The position numbers were made by a program, and so were the translations under genes. From NCBI GenBank assembly GCA_964598495.1, contig CAZRBY010000010.1, positions 1-62,558 on the forward strand: a DNA stretch of 62,558 nt, read 5' to 3'. The number at the start of each line of letters is the position of its first letter. The first letter of the stretch is position 1. The notes below the pieces were generated by a model, which was not told where the DNA came from, ran no database searches, and worked only from the letters and a program-made list of their open reading frames with translations. Below, piece by piece: positions 44,967 through 54,656 of this stretch. Source of the stretch: Cacconaster sp964598495. Lineage in GTDB: Bacteria; Bacteroidota; Bacteroidia; Bacteroidales; UBA932.

Positions 44967-47450
44967 TTATTCTGTTTCTTCTCTATTTCTGCAATTTTTC
45001 ACACAAGCGAAAGATAAGGAAGCTACAATTATCGCCACCATTACAAAAGTGAATACTGCAGAAATAATATTGCCTTTTATTACCGAATCGGGACGGAATT
45101 CAAAACGAATCTCATGATTACCTGCAGGAATATTGAGGGCTCTTAAGAGATAGTTGACGCGGAAGTGTTCCACCGGAGTACCATCAATGTAGGCCTTCCA
45201 ACCATAGGGGTAATAGATTTCAGAGAAGACTGCGGTTTTGTCGAATGCGCAATTGCTCTGGTAAGTCAGTACATCAGGGGCGTATGAGCTCAGTTCAATG
45301 TGTGCGGAGGTGTCTGCCGGTGTCTTGGAGTCGGTGACAAAATCACTGAATTTTCTGTCGACCACCGCCACGGAAGCTGGATCAATGACTCTAAGCATAT
45401 CACTCTCCTGATTTGGGGTCTCGACCGGAATTATCTCATCTACAAACCAGGCATTACCTAGGCGTTCTTCATTAAGCATCGGTACGACTTCCCCATCCTG
45501 TTCGACAATGATGTATTTGGTATTGAGCATATTTAGAGCATTCATGTTCATCTGTGTGAGGTGCTCGTCTATCAGATCTTGATACCTGCGAAGTTTGGCT
45601 GCATGATATCCTCCTATTGATTTCAGATAATATGAGGTGCGGGACTCGTTGAAAGTATTGGTAGTGAGGTTTAATACCCTGAAGTGTGGATCGGTGTCCT
45701 TGAGTATCTCCTCTTCGTATGCATATTTCTGGAAATAAGAATCGTTCTCCTTCCGTGTAACGAAATGATTTTCATTGAAGTATCTTCTGTTGACCGGCCA
45801 CATATCGGCAATAAACAGCGCTCCAAGTAAGAGGACGAAGAGTGCAGGTTTGATTTTCTGCTTTGCAAAAAGCAGAATCAGAAGCGCAGCAAGCAGAATA
45901 AATGCGAAAGACCTGAAGGAATCACTGCGGAACATCGCAGCCCTCTGATCAATGATTGCTTCAATAAACCATGCAGGAAATTGTGCAGTTATATAGGCAT
46001 CTCCGGACGAGGTAAAACTGAAAATAAGTCCGCCGAAAAGTGCAAAGAAAAGAGATATACCTCCGGTGATGCCAAGTGCAATCAAAAGTGACCTCTTGAG
46101 TCTCCTGGCATCAATTCTTCTTTCAAATATCTCCTTCAGTGCAAGAAATCCGAGCAAAGGCATAGCTATCTGGGCTACCACAAGTATCGAGGATACCGCC
46201 CTGAATTTACTGTAGAAGGGGAAATAATTGAAAAACAGTCTGGAAAACCACTCAAAATTGTGGCCCCAAGAGAGAAACACAGAGAAGAGAGTTGCAATCA
46301 GCAATCCCCACTTGTAAGGGCCCTTGACAATGCAGAGTCCAAGTACAAAAAGCATACAGACTATGGCTCCTACATAGACAGGTCCTGCCGTAAAAGGTTG
46401 CTCACCCCAATAGGTTGGAGCAGCTGAGGTGTAATATTTTACCGCTTGAGGATCGACTCTGTTGGATTTGAGAGCCTCCGCAAAACGCGAGTCAGTGCCG
46501 ATATTCGAAGCCGAGGCTCCTCCCTTGAAGTTGGGTATCAGCAGGGTAAAAGTCTCGCCAATACCGTAACTCCACTGGGTAGCATATTCAAAGCTAAGTC
46601 CCGAGTCGTTACTTAAGGTTGCTTCATCTTCCTCCCTTACAATCTCAGAGTGACCTCCACGCATAGTCTCCTTCATATATTCAGAATTGGACTTATAGTT
46701 GCCGTAACCTGTGCCGGCACCGATAAGTACTGAGAGTGCAAATAGAGATATGGCTATTGCCATATCCTTTAAGCGTTTTTCTTTGATATGTTGCCATATC
46801 TCCCCTATAGCAAGCACACCTATCATCATGAAGATATAATATGACATCTGGGGATGAGCATATAGACCAAATGCAGTAAAGAGCATTGTCAAGCAAACAC
46901 CCCATAGATATTTCTTTTGGAAAATCAGATAAAATCCCGCTATCACCGGAGCCATTAGTCCGAGCGTCAGGGCCTTTGTCTCGTGTCCGGCCACTATGAT
47001 GATAAAGAAGTAGGATGAGAGTGTAATTGCTATTGATCCCACTATTGAGAGCCATTTATTGACATCAAAAGAACGTATGAGTATATAAAATCCTACGAAA
47101 TATCCAATTATTATTGCAAGTATTGAGCCGAAAAAAAAGTGCGATAGTCTGTAAAGGAAAGTCCAAACCTTGAACATCAATCCAACAAAACCGTTCTGCG
47201 GAGGGATATGCGTTATCTGATAAGCCGGCATACCCGAAAACATGGAGCCGGTCCATTTTGAAACATGACCGGTATTTTCAAAATATTCCTGTACCTCATG
47301 CGACATTCCCTTCCACTGGTAAATATCGCCCTGCCGAAGCACCTTACCTGAAAGGACAGGGTAACAATACACCACTGCTAGAAGTATAAAAACAGCAGCT
47401 GCAACCAGATAGGGCAGCATTTTTTTCAATTTCCCGATAATGTTCTTCAT
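44967..47450 (-). CDS. YfhO family membrane protein
   Basis: An 827-residue protein with about a dozen transmembrane helices, then a large extracytoplasmic C-terminal domain and a final helix (about 800-820). It resembles YfhO-type GT-C-like proteins implicated in glycosylating lipoteichoic acid or surface polymers in Gram-positives. QWKGMSHEVQEYFENTG in the first loop and KSIGGYHAAKLRRYQDLI in the C-domain are typical. In Bacteroidota, YfhO proteins are common but unassigned. Lies between a flippase and a lipid kinase in one operon. Confidence 0.85.
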   Translation of the reverse strand: MKNIIGKLKKMLPYLVAAAVFILLAVVYCYPVLSGKVLRQGDIYQWKGMSHEVQEYFENTGHVSKWTGSMFSGMPAYQITHIPPQNGFVGLMFKVWTFLYRLSHFFFGSILAIIIGYFVGFYILIRSFDVNKWLSIVGSIAITLSSYFFIIIVAGHETKALTLGLMAPVIAGFYLIFQKKYLWGVCLTMLFTAFGLYAHPQMSYYIFMMIGVLAIGEIWQHIKEKRLKDMAIAISLFALSVLIGAGTGYGNYKSNSEYMKETMRGGHSEIVREEDEATLSNDSGLSFEYATQWSYGIGETFTLLIPNFKGGASASNIGTDSRFAEALKSNRVDPQAVKYYTSAAPTYWGEQPFTAGPVYVGAIVCMLFVLGLCIVKGPYKWGLLIATLFSVFLSWGHNFEWFSRLFFNYFPFYSKFRAVSSILVVAQIAMPLLGFLALKEIFERRIDARRLKRSLLIALGITGGISLFFALFGGLIFSFTSSGDAYITAQFPAWFIEAIIDQRAAMFRSDSFRSFAFILLAALLILLFAKQKIKPALFVLLLGALFIADMWPVNRRYFNENHFVTRKENDSYFQKYAYEEEILKDTDPHFRVLNLTTNTFNESRTSYYLKSIGGYHAAKLRRYQDLIDEHLTQMNMNALNMLNTKYIIVEQDGEVVPMLNEERLGNAWFVDEIIPVETPNQESDMLRVIDPASVAVVDRKFSDFVTDSKTPADTSAHIELSSYAPDVLTYQSNCAFDKTAVFSEIYYPYGWKAYIDGTPVEHFRVNYLLRALNIPAGNHEIRFEFRPDSVIKGNIISAVFTFVMVAIIVASLSFACVKNCRNREETE

Positions 47451-47461
47451 AATGATATATG

Positions 47462-48394
47462 TTACAGATTTGTAATTACCCTGATTGCAGCAGGAATTAC
47501 TTCCACACGGATTGGACTCAAGCCGACAGCCTCACCGTCAACCTCTACGAACGACTCCGGTTCAGCTGAAACTTCAATCAGGCATGCTTTGGTGTGAATG
47601 ACCTCTTTTACATCATAGATCTTGCCAGTAAATAGGGTAGGAATCTTGCGCAGAATCTTCGATTTAGGGATGTTTTTGATGACTGTCAGATCAATCAGGC
47701 CATCATCAAATAGAGCATTGGGGGTCTGTATCATACCTCCGCCTGAATATTTTCCTATACCCATCGCGACAGAAAAAACATCGCCCTCATAGAATAGATT
47801 ACCGTCAGTTATGATGCGGAAATAGCGCGAATCGTATCCCATAAACCCCTTTAGAAGGCACTTGAGATAAAGTGCATCACTTGTTGCCTTGCCCTCCTTT
47901 TTTTCCAGATCAAAATTGTGGCATACCTGAGCATCGAATCCCAATCCTCCTATATTGACCATATATGATGTAAAAGGAGCACCGTCCATAACGGAGTCAA
48001 CTTTTGCCACATCTTGAACCACGCTCTTGCCTCTGGCAATAACATCCGTAACATCATCATACCCCTTCGGAATCTCATGCAAACGAGCCCAGTCATTACC
48101 CGAGCCGACTGGAATTATTGCCAGAGTTACCTTATTTGAAGGTACTTTGCTTTGTGTCATAATACCGGAAAGCACTTCGTGCAATGCCCCATCGCCACCA
48201 ACCACGATAATCTGCCTGAAACCCTCCTTCAGGGCCTCTGTAGCGATTTCTCGGGCATGAAAACGGTATTTTGTAAAAGAAACCGAGTATGAGATGCCTC
48301 TCGCTTCAAGGCGGTCTGCTATTTCAGTCCATTCCTGACCCGCTTTACCACCGCCTGACATACTGCTTACTATCACTTTCCAGGAGTCTGCCAT
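47462..48394 (-). CDS. Diacylglycerol/lipid kinase family protein (YegS/BmrU type)
   Basis: A 310-residue cytoplasmic lipid kinase. Motifs: VVGGDGALHEVLSG (GGDG nucleotide loop, about 63-76), IPVGSGNDWARLH and the C-terminal EVDGEAVG. It phosphorylates diacylglycerol or a related lipid, possibly recycling lipids released during surface polymer assembly. First gene of the minus-strand operon with YfhO and the flippase, divergent from parA. It is not the small integral DgkA. Confidence 0.92.
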   Translation of the reverse strand: MADSWKVIVSSMSGGGKAGQEWTEIADRLEARGISYSVSFTKYRFHAREIATEALKEGFRQIIVVGGDGALHEVLSGIMTQSKVPSNKVTLAIIPVGSGNDWARLHEIPKGYDDVTDVIARGKSVVQDVAKVDSVMDGAPFTSYMVNIGGLGFDAQVCHNFDLEKKEGKATSDALYLKCLLKGFMGYDSRYFRIITDGNLFYEGDVFSVAMGIGKYSGGGMIQTPNALFDDGLIDLTVIKNIPKSKILRKIPTLFTGKIYDVKEVIHTKACLIEVSAEPESFVEVDGEAVGLSPIRVEVIPAAIRVITNL

Positions 48395-48418
48395 ACTTGC
48401 TCAAGAATCATTTTCGGA

Positions 48419-48426
48419 CAAAATTA
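48419..48426 (-). promoter_or_regulatory. -7 element for the lipid kinase-YfhO-flippase operon
   Basis: Minus-strand TAATTTTG, 24 nt before the ATG at 48394. A TTTC rather than TTTG lies 19 nt upstream. Confidence 0.5.
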
Positions 48427-48458
48427 ACATAAATACCTTTCCTAAGAAAAAGAATTTG

Positions 48459-48466
48459 TAAATTTG
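48459..48466 (+). promoter_or_regulatory. -7 element for parA
   Basis: TAAATTTG, 30 nt before the parA ATG; a TTTC stands 17 nt upstream in place of TTTG. Confidence 0.5.
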
Positions 48467-48496
48467 TTTTTTATTTGGACCTAATTCATAGCATAT

Positions 48497-49285
48497 ATGG
48501 GAAAAATCATTGCAATAGCCAATCAGAAAGGAGGAGTGGGAAAAACCACAACAGCTATTAACCTAGCGGCTTCGATGGCAGTGCTGGAGAGGAAAACCCT
48601 GCTGATCGACGCAGATCCTCAGGCCAACACCACATCCGGACTCAATTTCAACCCCGATTCCGACTCAGGCAATACCCTCTACGAGGTTCTCATCGGACAA
48701 AAGGATATTGAGCAGACCATTATGCCTACTGAGTTGGATTATCTCGACATCATCACCTCCCATATCAATCTTGTGGGTGCTGAGATAGAAATGCTCAATG
48801 TCGACAACCGGGAGTCGGTGCTAAAAAACGCACTTTCAAAGGTTCGCGACCGCTACGAATACATCATTCTGGATTGCGCTCCATCACTGGGACTAATCAC
48901 TGTAAACGCACTTACGGCAGCCGACTCGGTAATAATACCCGTACAACCGGAGTTTTTTGCTCTCGAGGGACTAGGCAAGCTGCTCAATACCATTAAACTT
49001 GTCCAGAATCGCCTCAATCCGGCTCTAAACATCGAGGGATTTCTCTTTACCATGTTCGACAGCCGACTACGTCTACACAACCAAGTAGTGGAAGAGGTCA
49101 AGACTCATTTCAAAGAAATGGTCTTCAGCACGATTATTGTTAGGAACATTCGGTTGAGTGAAGCTCCTTCGTTCGGCAAGCCTGCCATCCTCTATGATGT
49201 CGGCTCACCCGGAGCATCTAACTACCTGGAGCTAGCCAAAGAAATAATAAAAAAGAACCAGTCATGGCAAAAAGAGAAGCATTAG
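48497..49285 (+). CDS. parA: Chromosome partitioning ATPase ParA (Soj)
   Basis: A 262-residue deviant-Walker ATPase that works with ParB-parS to segregate the chromosome. It begins MGKIIAIANQKGGVGKTTTA: Walker A KGGVGKTT with the signature lysine at residues 11-18. DADPQANTT and LDCAPSLG follow. No N-terminal HTH, so it is the chromosomal (type Ib/Soj) form. Overlaps parB by 22 nt. First gene of a conserved four-gene run ending with MltD. Confidence 0.96.
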   Translation: MGKIIAIANQKGGVGKTTTAINLAASMAVLERKTLLIDADPQANTTSGLNFNPDSDSGNTLYEVLIGQKDIEQTIMPTELDYLDIITSHINLVGAEIEMLNVDNRESVLKNALSKVRDRYEYIILDCAPSLGLITVNALTAADSVIIPVQPEFFALEGLGKLLNTIKLVQNRLNPALNIEGFLFTMFDSRLRLHNQVVEEVKTHFKEMVFSTIIVRNIRLSEAPSFGKPAILYDVGSPGASNYLELAKEIIKKNQSWQKEKH

Positions 49286-50175
49286 GGAGAGGACTCGGAG
49301 CTCTTCTGGGAGATGCCGGCGAGATCCGTCAACATACTGAATACAGGCCCGCACCTTCTTCCGAAAGGAGCAATCCTGCATCCATCTGCGAGGTGCCTCT
49401 GAGCCAGATTGTACCTAACCCGGCTCAGCCGCGCCTCTCGTTTGACGAAGAGGGGCTATTGGAGCTTGCAGACTCAATTCGCACTCTCGGTATCATTCAA
49501 CCCCTTACCTTGCGCAAGATCGGACCTTCGCAATATCAGATCATCAGTGGCGAGAGACGTTTTAGAGCTGCCAAATTGGCTCGCCTTCAGACAATCCCCG
49601 CCTATATCCGTGAGGCAGACGACACCCTAATGTTGGAGATGGCCATCGTGGAGAACATCCAGAGAGAGGATCTCGATGCAATTGAGACAGCACTCGGATT
49701 TCAGCGTCTGATGGAAGAATGCAACCTTACCCAGGAGGAGATGTCCTTGAGAATTGGAAAAAAGAGGGCTACAGTGGCCAATTATCTCCGCCTACTCAAA
49801 CTACCGGTAGAGATCCAGAAGGCCGTAAAGACCGGCAAAATCAGTATGGGCCACGCCAAAGCATTGCTTTCGCTTGACAACCACGCACTACAGACGGAAC
49901 TATGTGAACTCACCATACGCAAGGACCTCAACGTACGCCAACTTGAGGAGAAAGTCCGACAGAGCAACACTCCCGCGCCCGTGCGGGAAAGCAACCAAGA
50001 ACAGGACAATTATCCTGAAAGTTACTATCGCCTCGCCGACATTGTCGGCAAATATTTTGACAGGGGTGTCTCCTTTAAACGCACCGGCAGCGGAGGCGGT
50101 ACAATGACTGTCCGTTTCAAGAACGATAACGAGCTCGATGCCTTTCTCAAGGCAATCGAAGATAACCAGTTATAG
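49264..50175 (+). CDS. parB: Chromosome partitioning protein ParB (Spo0J)
   Basis: A 303-residue CTPase/DNA-binding clamp. It starts with the ALGRGLGALLGD motif, then has PNPAQPRLSFDEEGL, the CTP-binding GERRFRAAKLA (about 98-108), and ENIQREDLDAIE, followed by the HTH that reads parS and a C-terminal dimer domain. I saw no parS palindrome of the usual GTTNCACGTGAAAC type in the immediate vicinity. Overlaps parA, 9 nt before the DUF5683 gene. Confidence 0.96.
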   Translation: MAKREALGRGLGALLGDAGEIRQHTEYRPAPSSERSNPASICEVPLSQIVPNPAQPRLSFDEEGLLELADSIRTLGIIQPLTLRKIGPSQYQIISGERRFRAAKLARLQTIPAYIREADDTLMLEMAIVENIQREDLDAIETALGFQRLMEECNLTQEEMSLRIGKKRATVANYLRLLKLPVEIQKAVKTGKISMGHAKALLSLDNHALQTELCELTIRKDLNVRQLEEKVRQSNTPAPVRESNQEQDNYPESYYRLADIVGKYFDRGVSFKRTGSGGGTMTVRFKNDNELDAFLKAIEDNQL

Positions 50176-50184
50176 AATTGCATA

Positions 50185-51135
50185 GTGAAGAGATATCTTT
50201 CCGTCATACTTTTGCTCATAGTTTTCTATTTTAGCGCTGAGGCACAGTTTCAACGCTCAGGCAATGTTACTATGGGCAAAATGGGAGGACCTCCGGGTGC
50301 CAATATGCAGACAGGCTCCCAGGTCAACCCCGAAAGCGATGTCAAGGCTGACACCACCGCCGGTTTCTCAATGAAGGCACTCATTCGCGGTTATATGGGC
50401 AGGGATACACTCAAGCCCGGTTATATGCTTCTGGGCACGGCCATTTTGCCTGGTGCCGGTCAGATTTACAATAAGCAATGGTGGAAAGTCCCTATCATAT
50501 ACGGAGGCTTAGGTGCCGGAGTCTACACGGGAATATCAAACAATATAAAATACCGGCAGACCGGTGACGAAAAATACAAGCTCTACCGCAATCTCGGGTA
50601 CATAGGTGCAGGCCTTACCTACTGGGGTGCGCTTCTGGACGCAACTATCTCATACAAGACCGAGGTCAGAGTGCCTGTCGCCGCAAAATCCACCATTTAC
50701 TCGGCCCTTCTGCCCGGCCTGGGACAAGCCTATAACGGTGATTACTGGAAGATACCGATCTGGTGGACCGGATTTGTGGCCTGCGGTTACTTTTTCCATC
50801 AGAACGACATACAGTACAAGCGCTTTAGGTATATCTGCAAGGTGGACCAAGACCCAAATAGCGGCTACATAGGCCATATTACATCCGGCCAGGCCGAATG
50901 GTACAGAGACACCTACAGACGATTCCGCGACTATTCGGTTGTGGCATTCGTGCTTGTATACGCACTCAATATAATAGATGCCAACGTATTCGCACATATG
51001 GCAGATTTTGATGTTAGCGACAATCTTGCCACACTTCAATTTGAGCCGGCTGTAATAGAGCCACTCACCCCCTATTATTCTCCAACCTACGGTCCGATGC
51101 CTTCATTCGGACTTCAAATGACCCTCAATTTCTAG
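50185..51135 (+). CDS. DUF5683 family membrane protein
   Basis: A 316-residue protein with an N-terminal signal or anchor (YLSVILLLIVFYFSAEAQ) and two similar repeats in the core: GYMLLGTAILPGAGQIYNKQ (about 91-110) and STIYSALLPGLGQAYNGDYW (about 168-187). Each is a GxGQxYN hairpin probably in the membrane. Such proteins follow parAB in Bacteroidota and their role is unknown; a link to envelope or division is inferred from context only. GTG start at 50185. Confidence 0.85.
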   Translation: MKRYLSVILLLIVFYFSAEAQFQRSGNVTMGKMGGPPGANMQTGSQVNPESDVKADTTAGFSMKALIRGYMGRDTLKPGYMLLGTAILPGAGQIYNKQWWKVPIIYGGLGAGVYTGISNNIKYRQTGDEKYKLYRNLGYIGAGLTYWGALLDATISYKTEVRVPVAAKSTIYSALLPGLGQAYNGDYWKIPIWWTGFVACGYFFHQNDIQYKRFRYICKVDQDPNSGYIGHITSGQAEWYRDTYRRFRDYSVVAFVLVYALNIIDANVFAHMADFDVSDNLATLQFEPAVIEPLTPYYSPTYGPMPSFGLQMTLNF

Positions 51136-51139
51136 TGAT

Positions 51140-52753
51140 ATGAAAGCAAGACCTTTAATTTCAACCGTAATTCTCATCCTTGCCATGTTATGTTCCCTGC
51201 CTGATGCAGGAGCACAGATCAGATCCAGAAAAAAGATCATAGAGGATCTTACACGCAGACTGGATTCGCTCCAGAATGCCTACGATTCCCTCGCTTACGA
51301 ATATAATCTGCTTGCTGAGCCTGTTTCGGGAGATGTGGAAGAAGGGATTGCCATGGAGGAGGTATTCAAACCGGAAACTTATACACCTGAAAGCATCGAC
51401 TCTCTTCGCAGTGTGTGGTACTTACACAAGCAAGCCGAAGCATTCAACCCGGATTTCGAAATGCTTGAAAGGGATACTCTCAAGTCTGCCATTCCCGATT
51501 CCGTCTATATAGAAAGGCTGAACAGATTGAACTCATTTATCCCAATCCAGTTCAACCACTATGTTAGAAACAACATCATCCTTTATACGGAAAAGATGCC
51601 TAAGGTTACCGCCAACATCATATCTCTTTCAGCTTATTACCTCCCTATAATAGAGGGAATATTCGATATGTACGACCTCCCCAAGGAACTCAAGGCTATG
51701 GCAATGATAGAATCTGCATTTAACCCTAAAGCCGTTTCGAGGGCTAGAGCGAGGGGAATGTGGCAATTCATGCATTACACCGCGAGACTATATGACCTTG
51801 ATATGACATCATTTGTCGATGAAAGATACGATCCTTACAAATCATGCCATGCCGCGGCAAAATACCTCAAGGATTCGTACAACATTTTCGGAGACTGGTC
51901 TCTTGCAATCGCCTCATATAACTGTGGAGCAGGCAATGTACTGAAGGCCATTCGCCGGTCAGGCGGAAAAACCGACTTCTGGGAGATTTACAATTATCTT
52001 CCCAGAGAAACACGTGGCTATGTGCCCATTTTCTTTGCAGCTCTATATACTTTGAAATACTATCCCGAACACGGGATAGTACCCCAACAATCTTCACTCC
52101 CGGCCCATGTTGACACGATTCATGTCAACAAGATGCTTCATTTCCAACAAATTTCCGATGTTATAGGTATACCGATGGAAGAACTCCGTCAGATTAACCC
52201 ACAATATCTCCACGATATTATTCCCGGAAAGGAAAAAACCTATATCCTCAGACTTCCGCACAACTACACCATGCAATTCGTCAACAATGAAGAGTCGATC
52301 TATTCCCACAAGGATACACTTTTCTTCAGCGATATTGCTATTAAAAAGGTCAAAGAGAAAGGCGGTACTGAGGGCAGCATGACCACGCACACCGTAAAAT
52401 CGGGAGAGACATTGGGGAGTATCGCAAGGAAATATCGCACAACTGTCTCCAACATCAAGAGATGGAACAACCTCAGGAGCGACATTATTCGTGTAGGACA
52501 GAAACTCCGTATAGGAGGCAGCGCTTCATCCTCCGGATCAGGCTCATCAACGAAAACCACAGGCAGCAGTACTACAACAACCTCTGCGAAAGATGGATAT
52601 ATCACCTATACCGTCAAGAAAAATGATACTCTTTCCGGTATTGCGGGCAAATTCTCCGGAGTGACCCTCAGCTCACTGCTCAAGCTTAACGGATTTACTC
52701 AATCCACCAAGATCTATCCCGGGATGGTAATCAAGATAAAGAAGGCACAATAA
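51140..52753 (+). CDS. LysM lytic transglycosylase (MltD-like)
   Basis: A 537-residue secreted peptidoglycan lyase. N-terminal signal peptide (to about 25), a coiled segment, then the SLT domain with catalytic Glu in MAMIESAFNPKAVSRARARG (about 190-209) and ASYNCGAGNV. Two LysM peptidoglycan-binding motifs close the protein (about 413-456 and 490-535), separated by a Ser/Thr/Gly-rich linker. It cleaves MurNAc-GlcNAc bonds with 1,6-anhydro formation. 4 nt after the DUF5683 gene. Its last 40 bp overlap the convergent gene at 52714. Confidence 0.95.
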   Translation: MKARPLISTVILILAMLCSLPDAGAQIRSRKKIIEDLTRRLDSLQNAYDSLAYEYNLLAEPVSGDVEEGIAMEEVFKPETYTPESIDSLRSVWYLHKQAEAFNPDFEMLERDTLKSAIPDSVYIERLNRLNSFIPIQFNHYVRNNIILYTEKMPKVTANIISLSAYYLPIIEGIFDMYDLPKELKAMAMIESAFNPKAVSRARARGMWQFMHYTARLYDLDMTSFVDERYDPYKSCHAAAKYLKDSYNIFGDWSLAIASYNCGAGNVLKAIRRSGGKTDFWEIYNYLPRETRGYVPIFFAALYTLKYYPEHGIVPQQSSLPAHVDTIHVNKMLHFQQISDVIGIPMEELRQINPQYLHDIIPGKEKTYILRLPHNYTMQFVNNEESIYSHKDTLFFSDIAIKKVKEKGGTEGSMTTHTVKSGETLGSIARKYRTTVSNIKRWNNLRSDIIRVGQKLRIGGSASSSGSGSSTKTTGSSTTTTSAKDGYITYTVKKNDTLSGIAGKFSGVTLSSLLKLNGFTQSTKIYPGMVIKIKKAQ

Positions 52754-54615
52754 CTCTTCGAGTATTTGAGCCATAAATCTGCAAACCCGGCGGGAGACCA
52801 TTTCACAAGGAAATACCAGCTCCAACCCTTGCCGTAGTAATTCTCCACTGATAAAGATTGCGGCACTCCCCTTTCGTATATATAGACTCTCGACTTCCAA
52901 TCTTCGGTATTGTAATATGTGCCCCTTGCGCAAATATCCCATTTTCGGTCTGCAGTCCGAAATCCAAGTTCACCATATGTGGCATAGCCCTTCAGGCCTC
53001 CTTCAATCCGAGCTGATAGAGACCAGCACCGGGAAAGTACGGCTTTTGCATGGAATCGCCCTTTTACAGTAGACACTGACTCGCTTTTGTGCCGCCAATC
53101 AAACCGCATCTGGAGCTGTGAGCCGCTTTGAAATTCCTTAAGAATATCCAGTCGTGCTCTGGAATCCCACGATGGTCCATCAATCCTGTATCTCGACCAG
53201 GGATAGGCGCTGTATTCCGCCGAGAGATGCACCGTCCACCCTCTGAAGGGAATATATTTGACACTGGCAGTAGCTCCGTACTGATTGGAGCAATAGGAGA
53301 GAGTGGAGTATGCGGCAGCGTGTGTAGCGGTATAGCCCTTGCTGTAAGCGCGTACCATCAGAGCCATCTCCAGCGTGTAATCCGGATTCCAGGAGAGTCC
53401 GCAGAGCAGTGCCGCTGCCGGACGGAAATCCACGGCTGCCTCTGCAAAAAAACGGAAACTGCTCCAGGAAGTGTAGAGGTCAAGTGCCAGATTGCCCCAT
53501 ATACCATCATACATTTGGTATCTATTGTACTCCAATACACGACGGGCGTTGCACTTATCATAGCCGTAGCAAAGAGCGGTCACCCCCAGTTGAAGACGGT
53601 TATAATCGTAAGAAAAGTGTCCTCCGAAGAGATATTCGTGCATACTATTTCGTGTAGCACGTTCCGCTTCCGTAATATGCACTCCGCCGGTGATTATCGA
53701 GGTGTAGCAACTATCCCCCACAACACGCGCATCAACTCCATTGTAGGAGGCGAAGAGCGAACATTCCATCCCTTGTGAGCCGAAAGTCACTCCTGCTCCC
53801 CGCAGGAAATTTGACTCATCTGTCGAAGTATAGGGAGTAATGGCACTCCCGCGTTTGCTGAGAGATGAGGGTGTCCCGAAAAATGAGACCGGAAATGCCT
53901 TCCACAATGCAAGCCCCTGTCCAAACCTTGCCACATAATCTCCAAGCACCACTTTACGGAATCTTATCTTTTTCTTATTAAGAGGTAATTCTCGCGGACT
54001 CCATGCAAGATGTAGAGAGGTAAAATCGGGATGATAGTAACTTGTGAGTTTTTCTCCCGCATCGCTGTCGAGAGTCAGACCGGCACTAATGCGTCTGCCA
54101 TATTCCATTTTATATTTTGATGTTAGCGAAATACCCTCAGACTTCATTTTTTTTCGGACTTTGGTCGAAAAACGATGGCTGTAACTCTCCTCCGCAAAGG
54201 GAGATGCAATGGCCTGTAGTGAGGTAAACCTGAAGAAATGTCTCACCAACTCTATAGCTTCGGGACCAAAACCGTCCACCAGTGATAGTTCAGAAAGTGA
54301 AAGAATATCGCCATACTCCTTACGGTAATCCAGAATGCTCTCAATCTGGAACGTGGTAAGCAAACCACACTCCTCCATCTGCCTTCTGGTAAGCAGATTT
54401 ATCTCAAGCGGCGAAGAAAGCATCTCCTCATAACTTAGCTGGAGTTCAAGAGCAGCCTCCTCCCCACCTGAAGAGGCCATATCCTCAATTATCGAAAGAA
54501 GTTGATGTGGCAACTGATTCTGTGCCGCACAGCATAATGTTGTACAAAAAAAGATTGCCAACGCTATGGCGATGGCAATCGGAGTTCTTTCCAACCCCAC
54601 AATCTCTCGCCTCAT
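52714..54615 (-). CDS. Helix-hairpin-helix protein with outer-membrane barrel-like C-terminus
   Basis: A 633-residue secreted protein. After a signal sequence (IAIALAIFFCTTLCCAAQ) come two ComEA-like HhH units (about 70-135: LSSPLEINLLTRRQMEECGL, LSLSELSLVDGFGPEAIELV), then about 480 residues rich in alternating aromatic/polar strands as in an outer-membrane beta-barrel. HhH domains bind DNA, so a role in DNA handling at the surface is possible, but no function is established. The last part of the frame overlaps the convergent MltD gene by 40 bp; the final KSYCAFFILITIPG is an untypical barrel end. Confidence 0.8.
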   Translation of the reverse strand: MRREIVGLERTPIAIAIALAIFFCTTLCCAAQNQLPHQLLSIIEDMASSGGEEAALELQLSYEEMLSSPLEINLLTRRQMEECGLLTTFQIESILDYRKEYGDILSLSELSLVDGFGPEAIELVRHFFRFTSLQAIASPFAEESYSHRFSTKVRKKMKSEGISLTSKYKMEYGRRISAGLTLDSDAGEKLTSYYHPDFTSLHLAWSPRELPLNKKKIRFRKVVLGDYVARFGQGLALWKAFPVSFFGTPSSLSKRGSAITPYTSTDESNFLRGAGVTFGSQGMECSLFASYNGVDARVVGDSCYTSIITGGVHITEAERATRNSMHEYLFGGHFSYDYNRLQLGVTALCYGYDKCNARRVLEYNRYQMYDGIWGNLALDLYTSWSSFRFFAEAAVDFRPAAALLCGLSWNPDYTLEMALMVRAYSKGYTATHAAAYSTLSYCSNQYGATASVKYIPFRGWTVHLSAEYSAYPWSRYRIDGPSWDSRARLDILKEFQSGSQLQMRFDWRHKSESVSTVKGRFHAKAVLSRCWSLSARIEGGLKGYATYGELGFRTADRKWDICARGTYYNTEDWKSRVYIYERGVPQSLSVENYYGKGWSWYFLVKWSPAGFADLWLKYSKSYCAFFILITIPG

Positions 54616-54656
54616 AACCGGAAAAATTAAATACTATGAAAATCAAAAATGCATAG

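Noticed and set aside
48395..52753. parS sites or a replication origin near parAB
   Set aside because: I found no GTTNCACGTGAAAC-type palindrome and no dnaA or DnaA-box cluster. parAB alone does not mark the origin.
53128..53778. 216-codon plus-strand frame opposite the HhH protein
   Set aside because: Shadow of a long real gene with a signal peptide and domains on the minus strand.
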